From positions 1 to 64,000 of the forward strand of contig JAJRSO010000028.1 in assembly GCA_024278755.1 (NCBI GenBank): 64,000 bases of DNA, in the 5' to 3' direction. Both the position numbers and the translations under genes were made by a program. Source of the stretch: Calditrichota bacterium (lineage in GTDB: Bacteria > Calditrichota > Calditrichia > Calditrichales > Calditrichaceae). Position 1 is the stretch's first letter; every line of letters starts with the position of its first letter. The notes under the pieces are model-generated. The model was not told the origin of the DNA. It saw only the letters and a program-made list of their open reading frames with translations, and made no database searches. Of this stretch, positions 8,252 through 17,277 are shown piece by piece.

Positions 8252-9472
8252 ATGCAGAAAACGAAAAACAGATTAACGGGTATGTTCTTTTTATTCATTC
8301 TAATGCCAATACTCTTTGGTTACGGAACTGCCTTGGCGCAACCTACTGACGCCCAGATAATTAAAGATATTAGCGGGCCGGGTACTATCTCGATTACGCT
8401 GACTAAAAAAAACGGGCATAAACAGTGGAACAGTGATTATGGTGTATGGGAATATGTACGCGGCGTTAAAGAAGCCTTGCGCGAATATCCGCAAAAAAAA
8501 GGCGTTACACTTAAAGTAGTAGGCGATGCGGTTTATCAACTATATGGAAGTCAGTATAAATACTGGAAATTCCGAGTTATTTCCAATGAATATCTGGGGA
8601 TGGGAACGCCTTCCAGTAAAGAACTGATGCGCCTTTTGCGGTCGGATATGGAAAAGTTCGTATCCAATTATTGGTATAATTTGATTGTTGGCGATATTAA
8701 GGCGCTCTACTTCCCGGATGATCCACATTTTATCTGGCATACTACAAACTCAGTCAGTTTTAATGTAATTGCCGAATACAGGGCTCTGGTCAATAATACC
8801 GATACGGAATATATTGTACAAACTTTTGAGGTACGATTGTACCGTGACGGGGAAGATAAACCATGGAAAAACTTTCTTTCCATTGCCCGGAAGCGTGAAA
8901 AATCCAATCGTCAGACACATACGCGCAGTGAAATTGCCCGGATGAAAACCCTGGCCGATTTAGACCGCGAGCAAAGAGCAAACGAGGCAGCGAAGAACCT
9001 TCCCAGAATAGAAGTAAAAACGTATAAAAATGGTAAAAAGTTAGCGCTGGCTCTGCATACGCTGTTACATGACGGTACTCCGGATGAAGTAGAAGCTTTT
9101 CTATTAAAAACACTGACGCCCAATTATTTTGTAAACGGAAAACGCCCGGCATTAACTCAGCAAGGCGCCGATTTAATTAACGAAGCTGTGGAATGGGCCT
9201 TTAAAAAAGAGGGGACCTATAAGCAGCAATATTGTCGAAAACCGAAAATCAGTAAACGGTCCGGGAAAAAACGAATTCATCTTTTAGGCTGTATAAATAA
9301 TGTAAAAACCACCATAGGTGTACAAAAAAGCCGTGGCGGATATGTAGAAGGCGTAAAACAGCCCGGTTCATGGCAAATTACAATGTTATCGGTGGGTGTG
9401 CGTACCGATCCCGACGCCATCGAATACATCCATTCTTTTTCCAATCGCAAAAAACTCTGTCCAAAGGATTAA
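8252..9472 (+). CDS. Secreted protein of unknown function
   Basis: This 406-residue protein starts at an ATG after an AAAGGGGGAT ribosome site and has a clear signal peptide (residues ~10-30, ending ALAQ). I do not recognise a family. The first half (to ~residue 215) looks like a compact alpha/beta domain rich in aromatic residues. A basic, probably helical segment (~215-265) contains many Lys/Arg/Glu. The C-terminal part has two cysteines (CRKPK, LLGCINN) that could pair. It lacks the sorting domain of its neighbours, so it is predicted to stay in the periplasm. Position right behind the beta-helix gene suggests co-transcription. Confidence 0.8.
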   Translation: MQKTKNRLTGMFFLFILMPILFGYGTALAQPTDAQIIKDISGPGTISITLTKKNGHKQWNSDYGVWEYVRGVKEALREYPQKKGVTLKVVGDAVYQLYGSQYKYWKFRVISNEYLGMGTPSSKELMRLLRSDMEKFVSNYWYNLIVGDIKALYFPDDPHFIWHTTNSVSFNVIAEYRALVNNTDTEYIVQTFEVRLYRDGEDKPWKNFLSIARKREKSNRQTHTRSEIARMKTLADLDREQRANEAAKNLPRIEVKTYKNGKKLALALHTLLHDGTPDEVEAFLLKTLTPNYFVNGKRPALTQQGADLINEAVEWAFKKEGTYKQQYCRKPKISKRSGKKRIHLLGCINNVKTTIGVQKSRGGYVEGVKQPGSWQITMLSVGVRTDPDAIEYIHSFSNRKKLCPKD

Positions 9473-9504
9473 GTGGAATGCATAACGGAATCTTCGTTTG
9501 GCAG

Positions 9505-9630
9505 ATTTAAATCCCATCCGGAGGGGTTTTATCCTCCGGCCCTTAGGTCGTGATAAAGATTCAGGTTGCTTTGGGTATCCTGCTACATCGATAAATCGGT
9601 ATTTTAAATTTGCGGCGGGGTTGCTCATTA
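9505..9630 (+). repeat. Dispersed intergenic repeat, copy B
   Basis: Begins about 30 bases after the preceding stop. It has a short G/C-rich hairpin (CCGGAGG...CCTCCGG, 9518-9539). It then has the shared blocks GTGATAAAGATTCAGGTTGC, TTTGGGTATCCTGC, the palindrome CGATAAATCG with GTATTTT, and GGCGGGGTTGCTCATTA. It aligns closely with copy C and, with an internal insertion, with copy A. Confidence 0.65.
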
Positions 9631-9708
9631 TGGCGGCATAATTTGCCAGGGGCGAAAGAACGCTGTATATTAACGGCTAAACAACTGCCTCTTAACATAA
9701 ATGGAATA

Positions 9709-10560
9709 ATGCAAGCCGATAATATAAGAAAAAATCCCGGTAAAATAATTGGTTCTTTTTTAAGCGGTAATTTCCCTGCCGGTCAGGATATTGAATTATT
9801 ACGTAAAATTATTACTTTGAATTTAATCATTCTCATTGGTTCTTTATTCACTTTTATTCTTGGGATGATTGCTTTCGCCCAAAAAAATATGTTATTGGGG
9901 GGGGTGGACTTTTTAGTCTTTTTTATTTTGCTCGGTCTCTTTTACTATATGAAAACCCGGCAAAACTATACCGTTTCAGCAAGGTTTGGCGTAATTATAA
10001 TAGGATTGTTTTATACGTACCTGATTTTCAACGGCGGCGTGCATAATACGGCTTTTCTGTGGTTGCTTACTTATCCACCCATTGTATTGTTCTTGCTGGG
10101 GAACCGGCACGGGGCAAAAATATCCCTCGGTTTTATTGCCGTTGTATTGACCGCTTTAATCTTCCGCAACGCGCTTCATATTCCTGCTTTTTACAGTAAA
10201 GATATACTAATTCGTTTTGTGGCTGTTTATGTTTCCATTCATTTTATTTCCTATGCGATGGAAGGTATTCGAAGCCTTGTGCAGCGGCAGATGAAACAAA
10301 TAAATATCGAGTTGGAGCAATTAAATAAAGAAAAGGAAACGCTTATTTCGGAATTACGAAACTCGATAGATGAAATTAAAACCCTGCAGGGCATTCTGCC
10401 CATTTGTGCCCGCTGTAAGAAGATTCGCAATGATCATGGCTATTGGGAGCAGGTGGAGGAATATATGCATGTGCATTCCAATGTGAAGTTCAGCCACAGT
10501 ATCTGTCCGGAATGCCGAGTTGAATTGTACCCGGAACTAAAAGCGAATAAAACAGATTAA
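9709..10560 (+). CDS. Membrane sensor-like protein with C-terminal four-cysteine module
   Basis: I start this protein at ATG 9709 (284 residues). The frame is open further upstream, but that extension runs into repeat copy B. About five hydrophobic segments span residues ~35-195. A coiled coil follows (~200-235, with repeats like LEQLNKEKETLISELR). The C-terminal ~50 residues contain ILPICARCKKIRND, then GYWEQVEEYM, SHSICPECR and ELYPEL. This C-x2-C...C-x2-C module is often appended to PAS or receiver domains in signalling proteins of this kind, probably as a metal-binding or output element. Here it sits directly on a membrane domain without kinase, PAS or receiver parts. Ligand and partner are unknown. 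Confidence 0.75.
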   Translation: MQADNIRKNPGKIIGSFLSGNFPAGQDIELLRKIITLNLIILIGSLFTFILGMIAFAQKNMLLGGVDFLVFFILLGLFYYMKTRQNYTVSARFGVIIIGLFYTYLIFNGGVHNTAFLWLLTYPPIVLFLLGNRHGAKISLGFIAVVLTALIFRNALHIPAFYSKDILIRFVAVYVSIHFISYAMEGIRSLVQRQMKQINIELEQLNKEKETLISELRNSIDEIKTLQGILPICARCKKIRNDHGYWEQVEEYMHVHSNVKFSHSICPECRVELYPELKANKTD

Positions 10561-10804
10561 GTTCCTTAATATCATTAACGGGTCCATCAATTTTACCGCA
10601 CCTAATTTTCGGTCAACTTTCCAAAAACGAATGAAAAAGTATTCATAAAGTGAAAATACTTCCCCGACAGAGTGTTGCAATCTCTCTACAAAACCATTGA
10701 TAAAATCACGGTATTTTTCTAAACTATATTACCCGCATAAAGCCGTTTTTTTTTTAAGAAAAACTTCTTTTTTTGGTTGAATATTTATTTTTGATTGAGT
10801 AAGC

Positions 10805-10821
10805 TTACATTAGAAATGTAA
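10805..10821. promoter_or_regulatory. Perfect 7-base inverted repeat, possible operator
   Basis: TTACATT-AGA-AATGTAA is a perfect palindrome with a 3-base centre, about 40 bases upstream of the predicted -35 box. The size and position fit a regulator-binding site controlling the receptor operon. No regulator can be named, and AT-rich DNA gives such palindromes by chance fairly often. Confidence 0.3.
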
Positions 10822-10860
10822 AGTAATAATTGTAAGTTTGTTAAAATTATAAACCAACTC

Positions 10861-10889
10861 TTTACATGTACCCTGTTTGCATATATTAT
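10861..10889 (+). promoter_or_regulatory. Predicted sigma70-type promoter of the receptor/PorV operon
   Basis: TTTACA (10861-10866), a 17-base spacer and TATTAT (10884-10889), followed about 26 bases later by the ATG at 10916 with a TTGGAG ribosome site (from 10901). Spacing and boxes are close to the general bacterial consensus; the phylum's true promoter preference is not known to me. Confidence 0.4.
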
Positions 10890-10915
10890 TTCAAGTTTTG
10901 TTGGAGACTGTATTC

Positions 10916-13900
10916 ATGAATATCTTACAAAGAACATTGTTTTTGTCTCTTCTATCCGTTTCCTTCCTATTCGCCGGAAGTGCCGGCAAAATTGCCGGAA
11001 GCATTACGGATGCCGATACGGGTGAGCCGCTCCCCGGTGTAAACATTGTGGTGAAAAACGCTTTACTGGGAGCTGCTACCGATTTAGACGGATATTATGT
11101 GATTTTAAATGTGCCGCCGGGTAAATACACGCTGGAAGTTAGCATGGTTGGATACAGTACAAAGAAAATTATTGATGTAATTGTTCAAATCGATCAAACA
11201 ACCAAGATAAATGTTAAGCTGAATACCGAAACCCTTGATATTGCGGAAGAAATCACCGTCGTTGCCACCCGACCTGTTGTGGAAATGGATGTGGCCGGCA
11301 GCCGCGCAAATATTACATCGGAAGAGATGGAAGCGCTGCCAGTAACAAATGTTTCCAGTGTGGTTAGTTTGCAGGCCGGTATTGAGGGTTCCAGCATTCG
11401 TGGCGGTGGCAGCGATGAGGTTGCCTGGATTGTTGACGGACTTGGTATGCGGAATGAGCGTAACAATACCTCTTTTAATGCTATAAGTTTAACATCGGTA
11501 GAAGAAGTGCAGGTACAAACGAGCGGTTTTAGTGCAGAATTTGGGAATGCCCGTTCCGGAATGGTTAATGTGGTTACGAAAGAAGGGGGGCGGAACAGAT
11601 ATGATTTTAGCTTCCTTGGCCGCTATCGGGCTGCAGCGCCAAAGCATTTCGGGCAATCGCCCAATGATCCGGACGCTTACTGGATCCGGCCGTATGTGGA
11701 TGAAGACGTGTGTTGGGTGGGCACAAAAAACGGTACCTGGGATAAATATATGCAAAAACAGTATCCGGAATTTGTGGGCTTTAATGAAAAATCGAGAGAG
11801 TTGATGACCAATTCCAATCCGGATGATGATTTATCGCCGGCGGCCCTGCAACAGCTTTTTTTATGGGAACACCGTCGCCAATTGGATATTAAAGACCCCG
11901 ACTACAGCTATGATATGAGTTTTGGCGGTCCGGTTCCTTTTGTTAGTAATAAACTCGGCGATTTGCGTTTTCATACCTCTTACCGTCAATCACGTTCCAT
12001 GTATATTGTACCCTTATCCGATGATGCTTACCGGGATTATACCTGGCAGATGAAAGTGACGTCGGATATTGGCCCGGGCATGAAACTGATGTTTCAGGGG
12101 CTTTTGGGACAAGAGAGCGGAACGAACAGCAGCCGCAGTGGATATCCCGGTATTTTTCAGTCCGCCTCGGGAATTGCCGGACAGTTTTATAATTTCAGTT
12201 ATGGACAGGGCGCCTTATTCGGTACGGATTATTGGTCGCCCACACGGGTAAACTATAGTAGCTTTGGTTTTAAGTTTACACATGCCATAAATGCAAAAAC
12301 GTTTTATGAAACAAGTCTTTCCCGGTTTACTTCAAATTACGATACCAATCCCCAAAACTATCGTGATTTTACCCCAATTCAGTTAATCGGAAATAGCTAC
12401 TGGGTGGACGAAGCGCCCTTTGGTTTGGAAAACCAATCCCGGTCTTCCATTATAAACAGTATGCGCATGGGGTCGGCGTTTAGTACCTCGCGCGATAGCA
12501 GTTTCGTTGCCGCCTATACGTTTAAATTTGATCTTAACAGTCAGGTAAACCGCTATAACAATGTAAAAGCCGGCGCCGAATTAGGTATTACCGACAGCCG
12601 GATAAATTATGGCCGTCAGTCCGAATTTGTCTGGTCAAATTCACAGACGAAGTGGAACAGAACCCCGGTTCGCGGGGCTCTTTATGTTCAGGATAAACTC
12701 GAATTCGAAGATATGGTTGCGCAGCTGGGATTACGAATGGATTATTCCAATGCCGGCGGCGAATGGTATTCGAATTATAATGCGTATGATATGGCCTTCT
12801 CGTCAAAATATGCTTCGGGAATTGATACGTTGCTCTCCAAATCGCCCACGAAAGCAGTGGTTACTTTTAGTCCGCGTCTTGCCCTCTCATTTCCCATAAC
12901 CGTCAACAGCAAATTATATTTTAATTACGGGCATTTTCGCCAGCTCCCCCAGCCGGAAAATCTTTATCTGTTTAAAACCCATCCGTATAGTAACCAGGTT
13001 CAATGGGTGGCAAATCCCAACAATCCGCTTCCTAAAACAGTCGCCTACGAAATAGGGTACGAACATAATATTTTGGATCAGCTTTTGGTTCGTATGGCGG
13101 GTTACTACAAAGATATTTCAGAGCAGCCCAAAACAGTAAGTTATTCCAATTCCGACGGAACCGTTTCATACAGTACGAGCGAGCCGAACTCCTACAAAGA
13201 TATCCGGGGGGTTGAAATCACTTTAAATAAGAACCGCGGTAACTGGTTCCGTGGTTTTATTAATTATACCTATATGGTTTCAACCTATGGTTTTTTCGGA
13301 TATGATCGGTATTATGAGAATCAGGTGCAGCAGCGAGAATATGAAAAAGAATTCAAAAAAAATTATCAGCGGAAACCGATTCCCCGTCCCTATGCCCGCG
13401 TAAATCTGGATTTTTTTACGCCGGATAATTTTGGGCCGGAGATTTTTAATTTCCGTCCGCTGGATTCATGGCGTTTAAATGTTTTAGGTAACTGGAAGGC
13501 CGGGAGTTATACAACATGGACAGGCCCCGGCGGCACTCCCCCGGGAATCATATATAATGTTCAATGGAAAGACTATTGGAATCTGAATTTGCGCTTGACC
13601 AAAAGTTTTAAGATTAAGCCAATACGGTTTGAGCTTTTTGTAGATATTAATAATGCGTTTAATACCAAACGGCTTTCCTTTGCCGGCTTCTTTGACGGGC
13701 AGGATTATTTAGACTATATGCAGTCGCTGCACTTTTCTACTAATATAGATGGCTATGACAAGTTTTCGTATATCAATATTCCCGGAAACGATAAGATTGG
13801 CGATTATCGTGATGAGCATGTTAAATATGTTCCCATTGATGTGTACTATAATGCCAATTCGGCTTCTACACCCAATGAAAAAGATTTGTATTATTTTTCC

Positions 13901-14110
13901 AGTAGTTTGCCCGGCGTTCATAACAAGGGGTATTACCGCTATGTGGAAAATGTGGGCGCCAATCAGAGTCACTGGGTTATGGAAGATCAGAAACGGGTAG
14001 ATAAAATTCTGAAAGATAAAGCTTATATCGATATGCCAAATTTTAAATATTTTACATTTTTAAATCCAAGAAATATTTTTTGGGGCTTAAAAATCTCATT
14101 TGATTTATAA
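10916..14110 (+). CDS. TonB-dependent outer-membrane receptor, module 1
   Basis: I choose ATG 10916 (1064 residues) because it follows a TTGGAG ribosome site and begins a good signal peptide (ending LFAGS). A carboxypeptidase-regulatory-like domain comes first (~20-105: GEPLPGVNIVV, GYYVILNVPPGKYTL). The plug follows (~110-225: SIRGGGSDEVAWIVDGL, RSGMVNVVTKEGG). The rest should form the 22-strand barrel, ending in LKISFDL with a terminal aromatic/hydrophobic pattern. Receptors of this class import large substrates through TonB. It resembles SusC in architecture, but no SusD homologue lies beside it. It heads the operon and has a paralogue at 18325. Confidence 0.9.
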   Translation: MNILQRTLFLSLLSVSFLFAGSAGKIAGSITDADTGEPLPGVNIVVKNALLGAATDLDGYYVILNVPPGKYTLEVSMVGYSTKKIIDVIVQIDQTTKINVKLNTETLDIAEEITVVATRPVVEMDVAGSRANITSEEMEALPVTNVSSVVSLQAGIEGSSIRGGGSDEVAWIVDGLGMRNERNNTSFNAISLTSVEEVQVQTSGFSAEFGNARSGMVNVVTKEGGRNRYDFSFLGRYRAAAPKHFGQSPNDPDAYWIRPYVDEDVCWVGTKNGTWDKYMQKQYPEFVGFNEKSRELMTNSNPDDDLSPAALQQLFLWEHRRQLDIKDPDYSYDMSFGGPVPFVSNKLGDLRFHTSYRQSRSMYIVPLSDDAYRDYTWQMKVTSDIGPGMKLMFQGLLGQESGTNSSRSGYPGIFQSASGIAGQFYNFSYGQGALFGTDYWSPTRVNYSSFGFKFTHAINAKTFYETSLSRFTSNYDTNPQNYRDFTPIQLIGNSYWVDEAPFGLENQSRSSIINSMRMGSAFSTSRDSSFVAAYTFKFDLNSQVNRYNNVKAGAELGITDSRINYGRQSEFVWSNSQTKWNRTPVRGALYVQDKLEFEDMVAQLGLRMDYSNAGGEWYSNYNAYDMAFSSKYASGIDTLLSKSPTKAVVTFSPRLALSFPITVNSKLYFNYGHFRQLPQPENLYLFKTHPYSNQVQWVANPNNPLPKTVAYEIGYEHNILDQLLVRMAGYYKDISEQPKTVSYSNSDGTVSYSTSEPNSYKDIRGVEITLNKNRGNWFRGFINYTYMVSTYGFFGYDRYYENQVQQREYEKEFKKNYQRKPIPRPYARVNLDFFTPDNFGPEIFNFRPLDSWRLNVLGNWKAGSYTTWTGPGGTPPGIIYNVQWKDYWNLNLRLTKSFKIKPIRFELFVDINNAFNTKRLSFAGFFDGQDYLDYMQSLHFSTNIDGYDKFSYINIPGNDKIGDYRDEHVKYVPIDVYYNANSASTPNEKDLYYFSSSLPGVHNKGYYRYVENVGANQSHWVMEDQKRVDKILKDKAYIDMPNFKYFTFLNPRNIFWGLKISFDL

Positions 14111-14126
14111 AAAGGGAAAAATCAAT

Positions 14127-15125
14127 ATGCGCCAGTTTATCTTGTTAATCGTGTTTGTTTTCACTCTGTTCCTGAGCTGCGAAAACAACAATATTCTTAA
14201 TCCGGCCAAACAGATATCCGCCATCGAATTGGATATAAAAGGTCTTAACAGCCTTGGCGATTCAGCCTGGTACGAAGTTTGGATTAAGGGCTTATCCAGA
14301 GCCAGTGGCAGCGAACAGGAAACGCAAACCAGCGCCGGTGTTTTTACGGTTGATGATGAGGGGAATTTATCCCAAACGGTATTCGATATTAACCTGGGAT
14401 ACCTGCAGGAAGGATTATCCATCTATTTAACTGTCGAAGAAGATGCGGATGCCGGAAGGCGTTACAATATTTCCGGTCCAGATACTAACCTGGTAATCGA
14501 TACGCTTTATGAACCCAGTAAATATGTTATTATGGCCGCCAAAATTAAAGCCAATGATGGTACATTCTCCATTGGTCATGAAGATATTATTGATTATAAT
14601 TTTAATACAATAAGCGGCACATATCTTTTGGATACACCGACGGATGCGTCTGTTTCCGGTTTGAGCGGCGTATGGTTTGTAAACGATACGTCCTCCGCGG
14701 GAGATACAAAATTTGCCGGATTGACCCTGCCTGTTTTACCCGCCCGGTGGTCCTATGAAGGCTGGGCCGAAATAAACGGCCAGCCTATTTCGACCGGTAA
14801 GTTTTCGAATCCGGGAAGTAGTGACAAGAGCGCCCAATATAGCGGTGACAGCCTTTCCTGGGCTTATAAATTCCCTGGTGAGGATTTTATTAATGACAGC
14901 ACGGGAACATTCACATTCCCCACCGATTTGTCCGGCGCTAATCTCTATGTTACACTGGAACCGCCTCATCCGGCCAAGGCCAATAGCCCTTTTCTAATAA
15001 AACTTTTAACGGCAACAATTCCGGCCAACGCACAGCCAAAAACGGTATATGAAATGCAAAACAATTTTTCTAATGAAGAAATAGTAAATGCGTTTTTGCA
15101 TTTAAATATCAAACTATATGATTAA
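14127..15125 (+). CDS. Lipoprotein with duplicated domain, module 1
   Basis: The start at ATG 14127 gives a lipoprotein signal with lipobox FLSC (cysteine at about residue 18) and a nearby AAAGGG ribosome site 16 bases after the receptor stop. The 332-residue product appears to contain two copies of one ~130-residue domain. The first holds WYEVWIKG, GVFTVDDEG and LSIYLTVEED; the second holds WSYEGWAEING, GKFSNPG and LYVTLEPPHPAK. The pattern recalls the anti-sigma-K-factor (RskA-like) beta domain, also found in extracellular lipoproteins. Function is unknown. Its place between the receptor and the exported protein suggests it works with them at the outer membrane. Confidence 0.8.
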   Translation: MRQFILLIVFVFTLFLSCENNNILNPAKQISAIELDIKGLNSLGDSAWYEVWIKGLSRASGSEQETQTSAGVFTVDDEGNLSQTVFDINLGYLQEGLSIYLTVEEDADAGRRYNISGPDTNLVIDTLYEPSKYVIMAAKIKANDGTFSIGHEDIIDYNFNTISGTYLLDTPTDASVSGLSGVWFVNDTSSAGDTKFAGLTLPVLPARWSYEGWAEINGQPISTGKFSNPGSSDKSAQYSGDSLSWAYKFPGEDFINDSTGTFTFPTDLSGANLYVTLEPPHPAKANSPFLIKLLTATIPANAQPKTVYEMQNNFSNEEIVNAFLHLNIKLYD

Positions 15126-15153
15126 GACTCACTTTATTCGATTGAGGATAAGA

Positions 15154-17253
15154 ATGAATAGAATTAAAAAGAACAGGTACTGGCTTCTTGTAATACTTAT
15201 TGCCGCATCCTTGCTTCCATTCAATTTACAGGCTCAGTTTTCATATAAATGGATGTCTGCCGGAGCGTTGCATAACTGGTTTTCTGAAGCGGGCTGCGAA
15301 ATTGAAGAAGGCCGTTCTTCCAGCGCTTCACAACAGGACGGGCTGCAATGGCCGGCCATCTTTGCCTATCAGGACTGCCAGGCGGCCAAAGGAATGTGGA
15401 TTGGCGCACGCAATTTTACCGATGAAAAAGGAGATGACTATTCGTACAAGGTAGTTCATGTCGGGCCGCGTACCAGTGGTGTGGGCGAAGTTTTTCCGGT
15501 AGATTTCAGAATGATTAGTAAATTTCCTCAACCCGTCGTTACCGTAGACGGAGTGGTGTCGACGTTAAAACCAGTGGATATTGATGAAATTGATGAAAAT
15601 ATGCCATGGGACCGTATGATTATCAATACGGTTAACAGTCAGCTCGGGTTAACAATGACCCGTAAAATTATGCAGTTTAGCAATCCGCAGCATGATAATT
15701 ATATGATATATGATTACACCTTTACAAATACCGGGAATGTGGATGATGACAATGACATCGAACTGAGCGGCCAGGATCTGGACAGCGTCTATTTCTTTTT
15801 TCAATACCGTTACGCTATTAATCGTCAGGTCAGGTTTTTAGTCCATAATTCTGCCGGATGGGGTAAAAATACAATGAATGACGCCCGGGGAGACGGGCCG
15901 GTTAATCCCGCGCTCTATGGAGACCCGGCCGATGAAAATATACGCACACAGTATGCCTGGCACGGGTATCATCCGGAAAAGGAGATTGCCTGGGATAATA
16001 TTGGCGTCCCTATTTTTTGGCCGGATGTTTATAATTATATCGCAGAAACCGACACGGTTGGCCGGCTTGGAGCGCCCCAGTTTGTTGGTATTGCTACGAT
16101 TCATGCCGATAAATCCGCCGATGACCCCAGTGACGACTGGGAGCAGCCGTCGACAACAGTACATATCGGTTCCGACATACCGCGTACCAAGACAAATGAT
16201 CCGTATAATGAGACATGGATGCAGGAAGAATACGGATGGATGAAAAAGGGGCATATGGCCCGTCATGCCCGCCTTGTGCAGCCAGACGGCGATTATGCGG
16301 TACAAAAGGCACATCCTGTGTTAACATCGGGCGGTGGATATTCTTCGGCAAACGGATATGGCCCCTATTCCATTAAATTTGGTCAAAGTATTCATATTGT
16401 CATGGCCGAAGCCGCCGCCGGCCTTAGCACAAAAGAGTGCATCCGAATCGGCGGAATGTATATGGACGGTCTGCTGTCCGACCGGGCTAAAAATGAATTG
16501 GTTTTATCGGGAAAAGATTCGCTGCTTAAAACCTTTAAAAAAGCGATTGCCAATTACGAATCCGATTATGCTATCGAGCAGCCGCCCTTTCCTCCCAGGA
16601 GCTTTACCGTAGAAGGCGGCGGTGATAAAATTTTATTAAAATGGGATGTTTTTGAAAACGACCCTAATTTGGCGAATCTGGCAGGATTTCGTATTTATCG
16701 CAATGCCGGCGAATACAATAATCCCCTGCGTCCGGCAGACTTGATTTATGTGGCCGGTAAAGATGAACGCATGTTCGAGGATTTTTCACCGGTGCGCGGC
16801 GTTGGCTATTACTATTATATAGAAGCATTTGATGATAATAATCTAAACAGTAGCCGCTACTATACGCAAACGGTTGATGCCGCCTATTTAACCCGGCCTC
16901 AGGGAGATAAAATGGACGATATTCGCGTTGTTCCAAATCCCTATATTATTTCATCGTCAGTGGATCGCCTGCGTTTTGACGGGGAAGAAGATAAATTAGC
17001 CTTTTTCAACATTCCCGGAAAATGTCGGATAAGTATTTTTACGGAAAACGGCGAACGGGTAAAAACCATTGTCCATACCAATGGTAGCGGCGACGAATCC
17101 TGGAATGCCGTTACTTCTTCCAATCAATTGGTGGTGAGCGGTATTTATATCGCATATATCGAAGTTACCGAAGATATTATTGATCAATCTACCCTAAAGA
17201 AAATATATGCCAAAGGCCAAAACAAAATAGTAAAATTTGTAATAGTAAGGTAA
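15154..17253 (+). CDS. Large exported protein with VPNPY-type C-terminal domain, module 1
   Basis: ATG 15154 follows TTGAGGATAAGA and starts a signal peptide ending LQAQ; the product is 699 residues. The N-terminal ~450 residues form a domain I cannot name; its paralogue at 21384 shares motifs such as LTMTRKI/LTMKRTI and TFTNTGNVD. A fibronectin-III-like domain follows (~480-590: PPRSFTVEGGGDKILLKWD, FRIYR). The end (~600-699) begins IRVVPNPYI and closes with FNIPGKCRISIFTENGERV, SGIYIAYIEV and KIVKFVIVR. This is laid out like a T9SS sorting domain but with VPNPY instead of NYPNPFNP, so export through the T9SS is inferred. The PorV-like gene follows after 24 bases. Confidence 0.85.
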   Translation: MNRIKKNRYWLLVILIAASLLPFNLQAQFSYKWMSAGALHNWFSEAGCEIEEGRSSSASQQDGLQWPAIFAYQDCQAAKGMWIGARNFTDEKGDDYSYKVVHVGPRTSGVGEVFPVDFRMISKFPQPVVTVDGVVSTLKPVDIDEIDENMPWDRMIINTVNSQLGLTMTRKIMQFSNPQHDNYMIYDYTFTNTGNVDDDNDIELSGQDLDSVYFFFQYRYAINRQVRFLVHNSAGWGKNTMNDARGDGPVNPALYGDPADENIRTQYAWHGYHPEKEIAWDNIGVPIFWPDVYNYIAETDTVGRLGAPQFVGIATIHADKSADDPSDDWEQPSTTVHIGSDIPRTKTNDPYNETWMQEEYGWMKKGHMARHARLVQPDGDYAVQKAHPVLTSGGGYSSANGYGPYSIKFGQSIHIVMAEAAAGLSTKECIRIGGMYMDGLLSDRAKNELVLSGKDSLLKTFKKAIANYESDYAIEQPPFPPRSFTVEGGGDKILLKWDVFENDPNLANLAGFRIYRNAGEYNNPLRPADLIYVAGKDERMFEDFSPVRGVGYYYYIEAFDDNNLNSSRYYTQTVDAAYLTRPQGDKMDDIRVVPNPYIISSSVDRLRFDGEEDKLAFFNIPGKCRISIFTENGERVKTIVHTNGSGDESWNAVTSSNQLVVSGIYIAYIEVTEDIIDQSTLKKIYAKGQNKIVKFVIVR

Positions 17254-17277
17254 ACCTAATTTTATGTGGGTGCTTTC

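Larger units (their letters stand above)
10561..10915 (+). promoter_or_regulatory. Regulatory region upstream of the receptor/PorV operon
   Basis: A strongly AT-rich 355-base gap without a gene, ahead of nine co-directional genes. It contains an inverted repeat (10805-10821) and a good sigma70-like promoter (10861-10889), listed separately. No riboswitch or tRNA-like structure was recognised. Confidence 0.5.

Noticed and set aside
9610-9708. Upstream extension of the membrane sensor-like gene to position 9610
   Set aside because: The extension lies in and next to repeat copy B, has no ribosome site, and encodes residues unlike a membrane-protein start. ATG 9709 is preferred.
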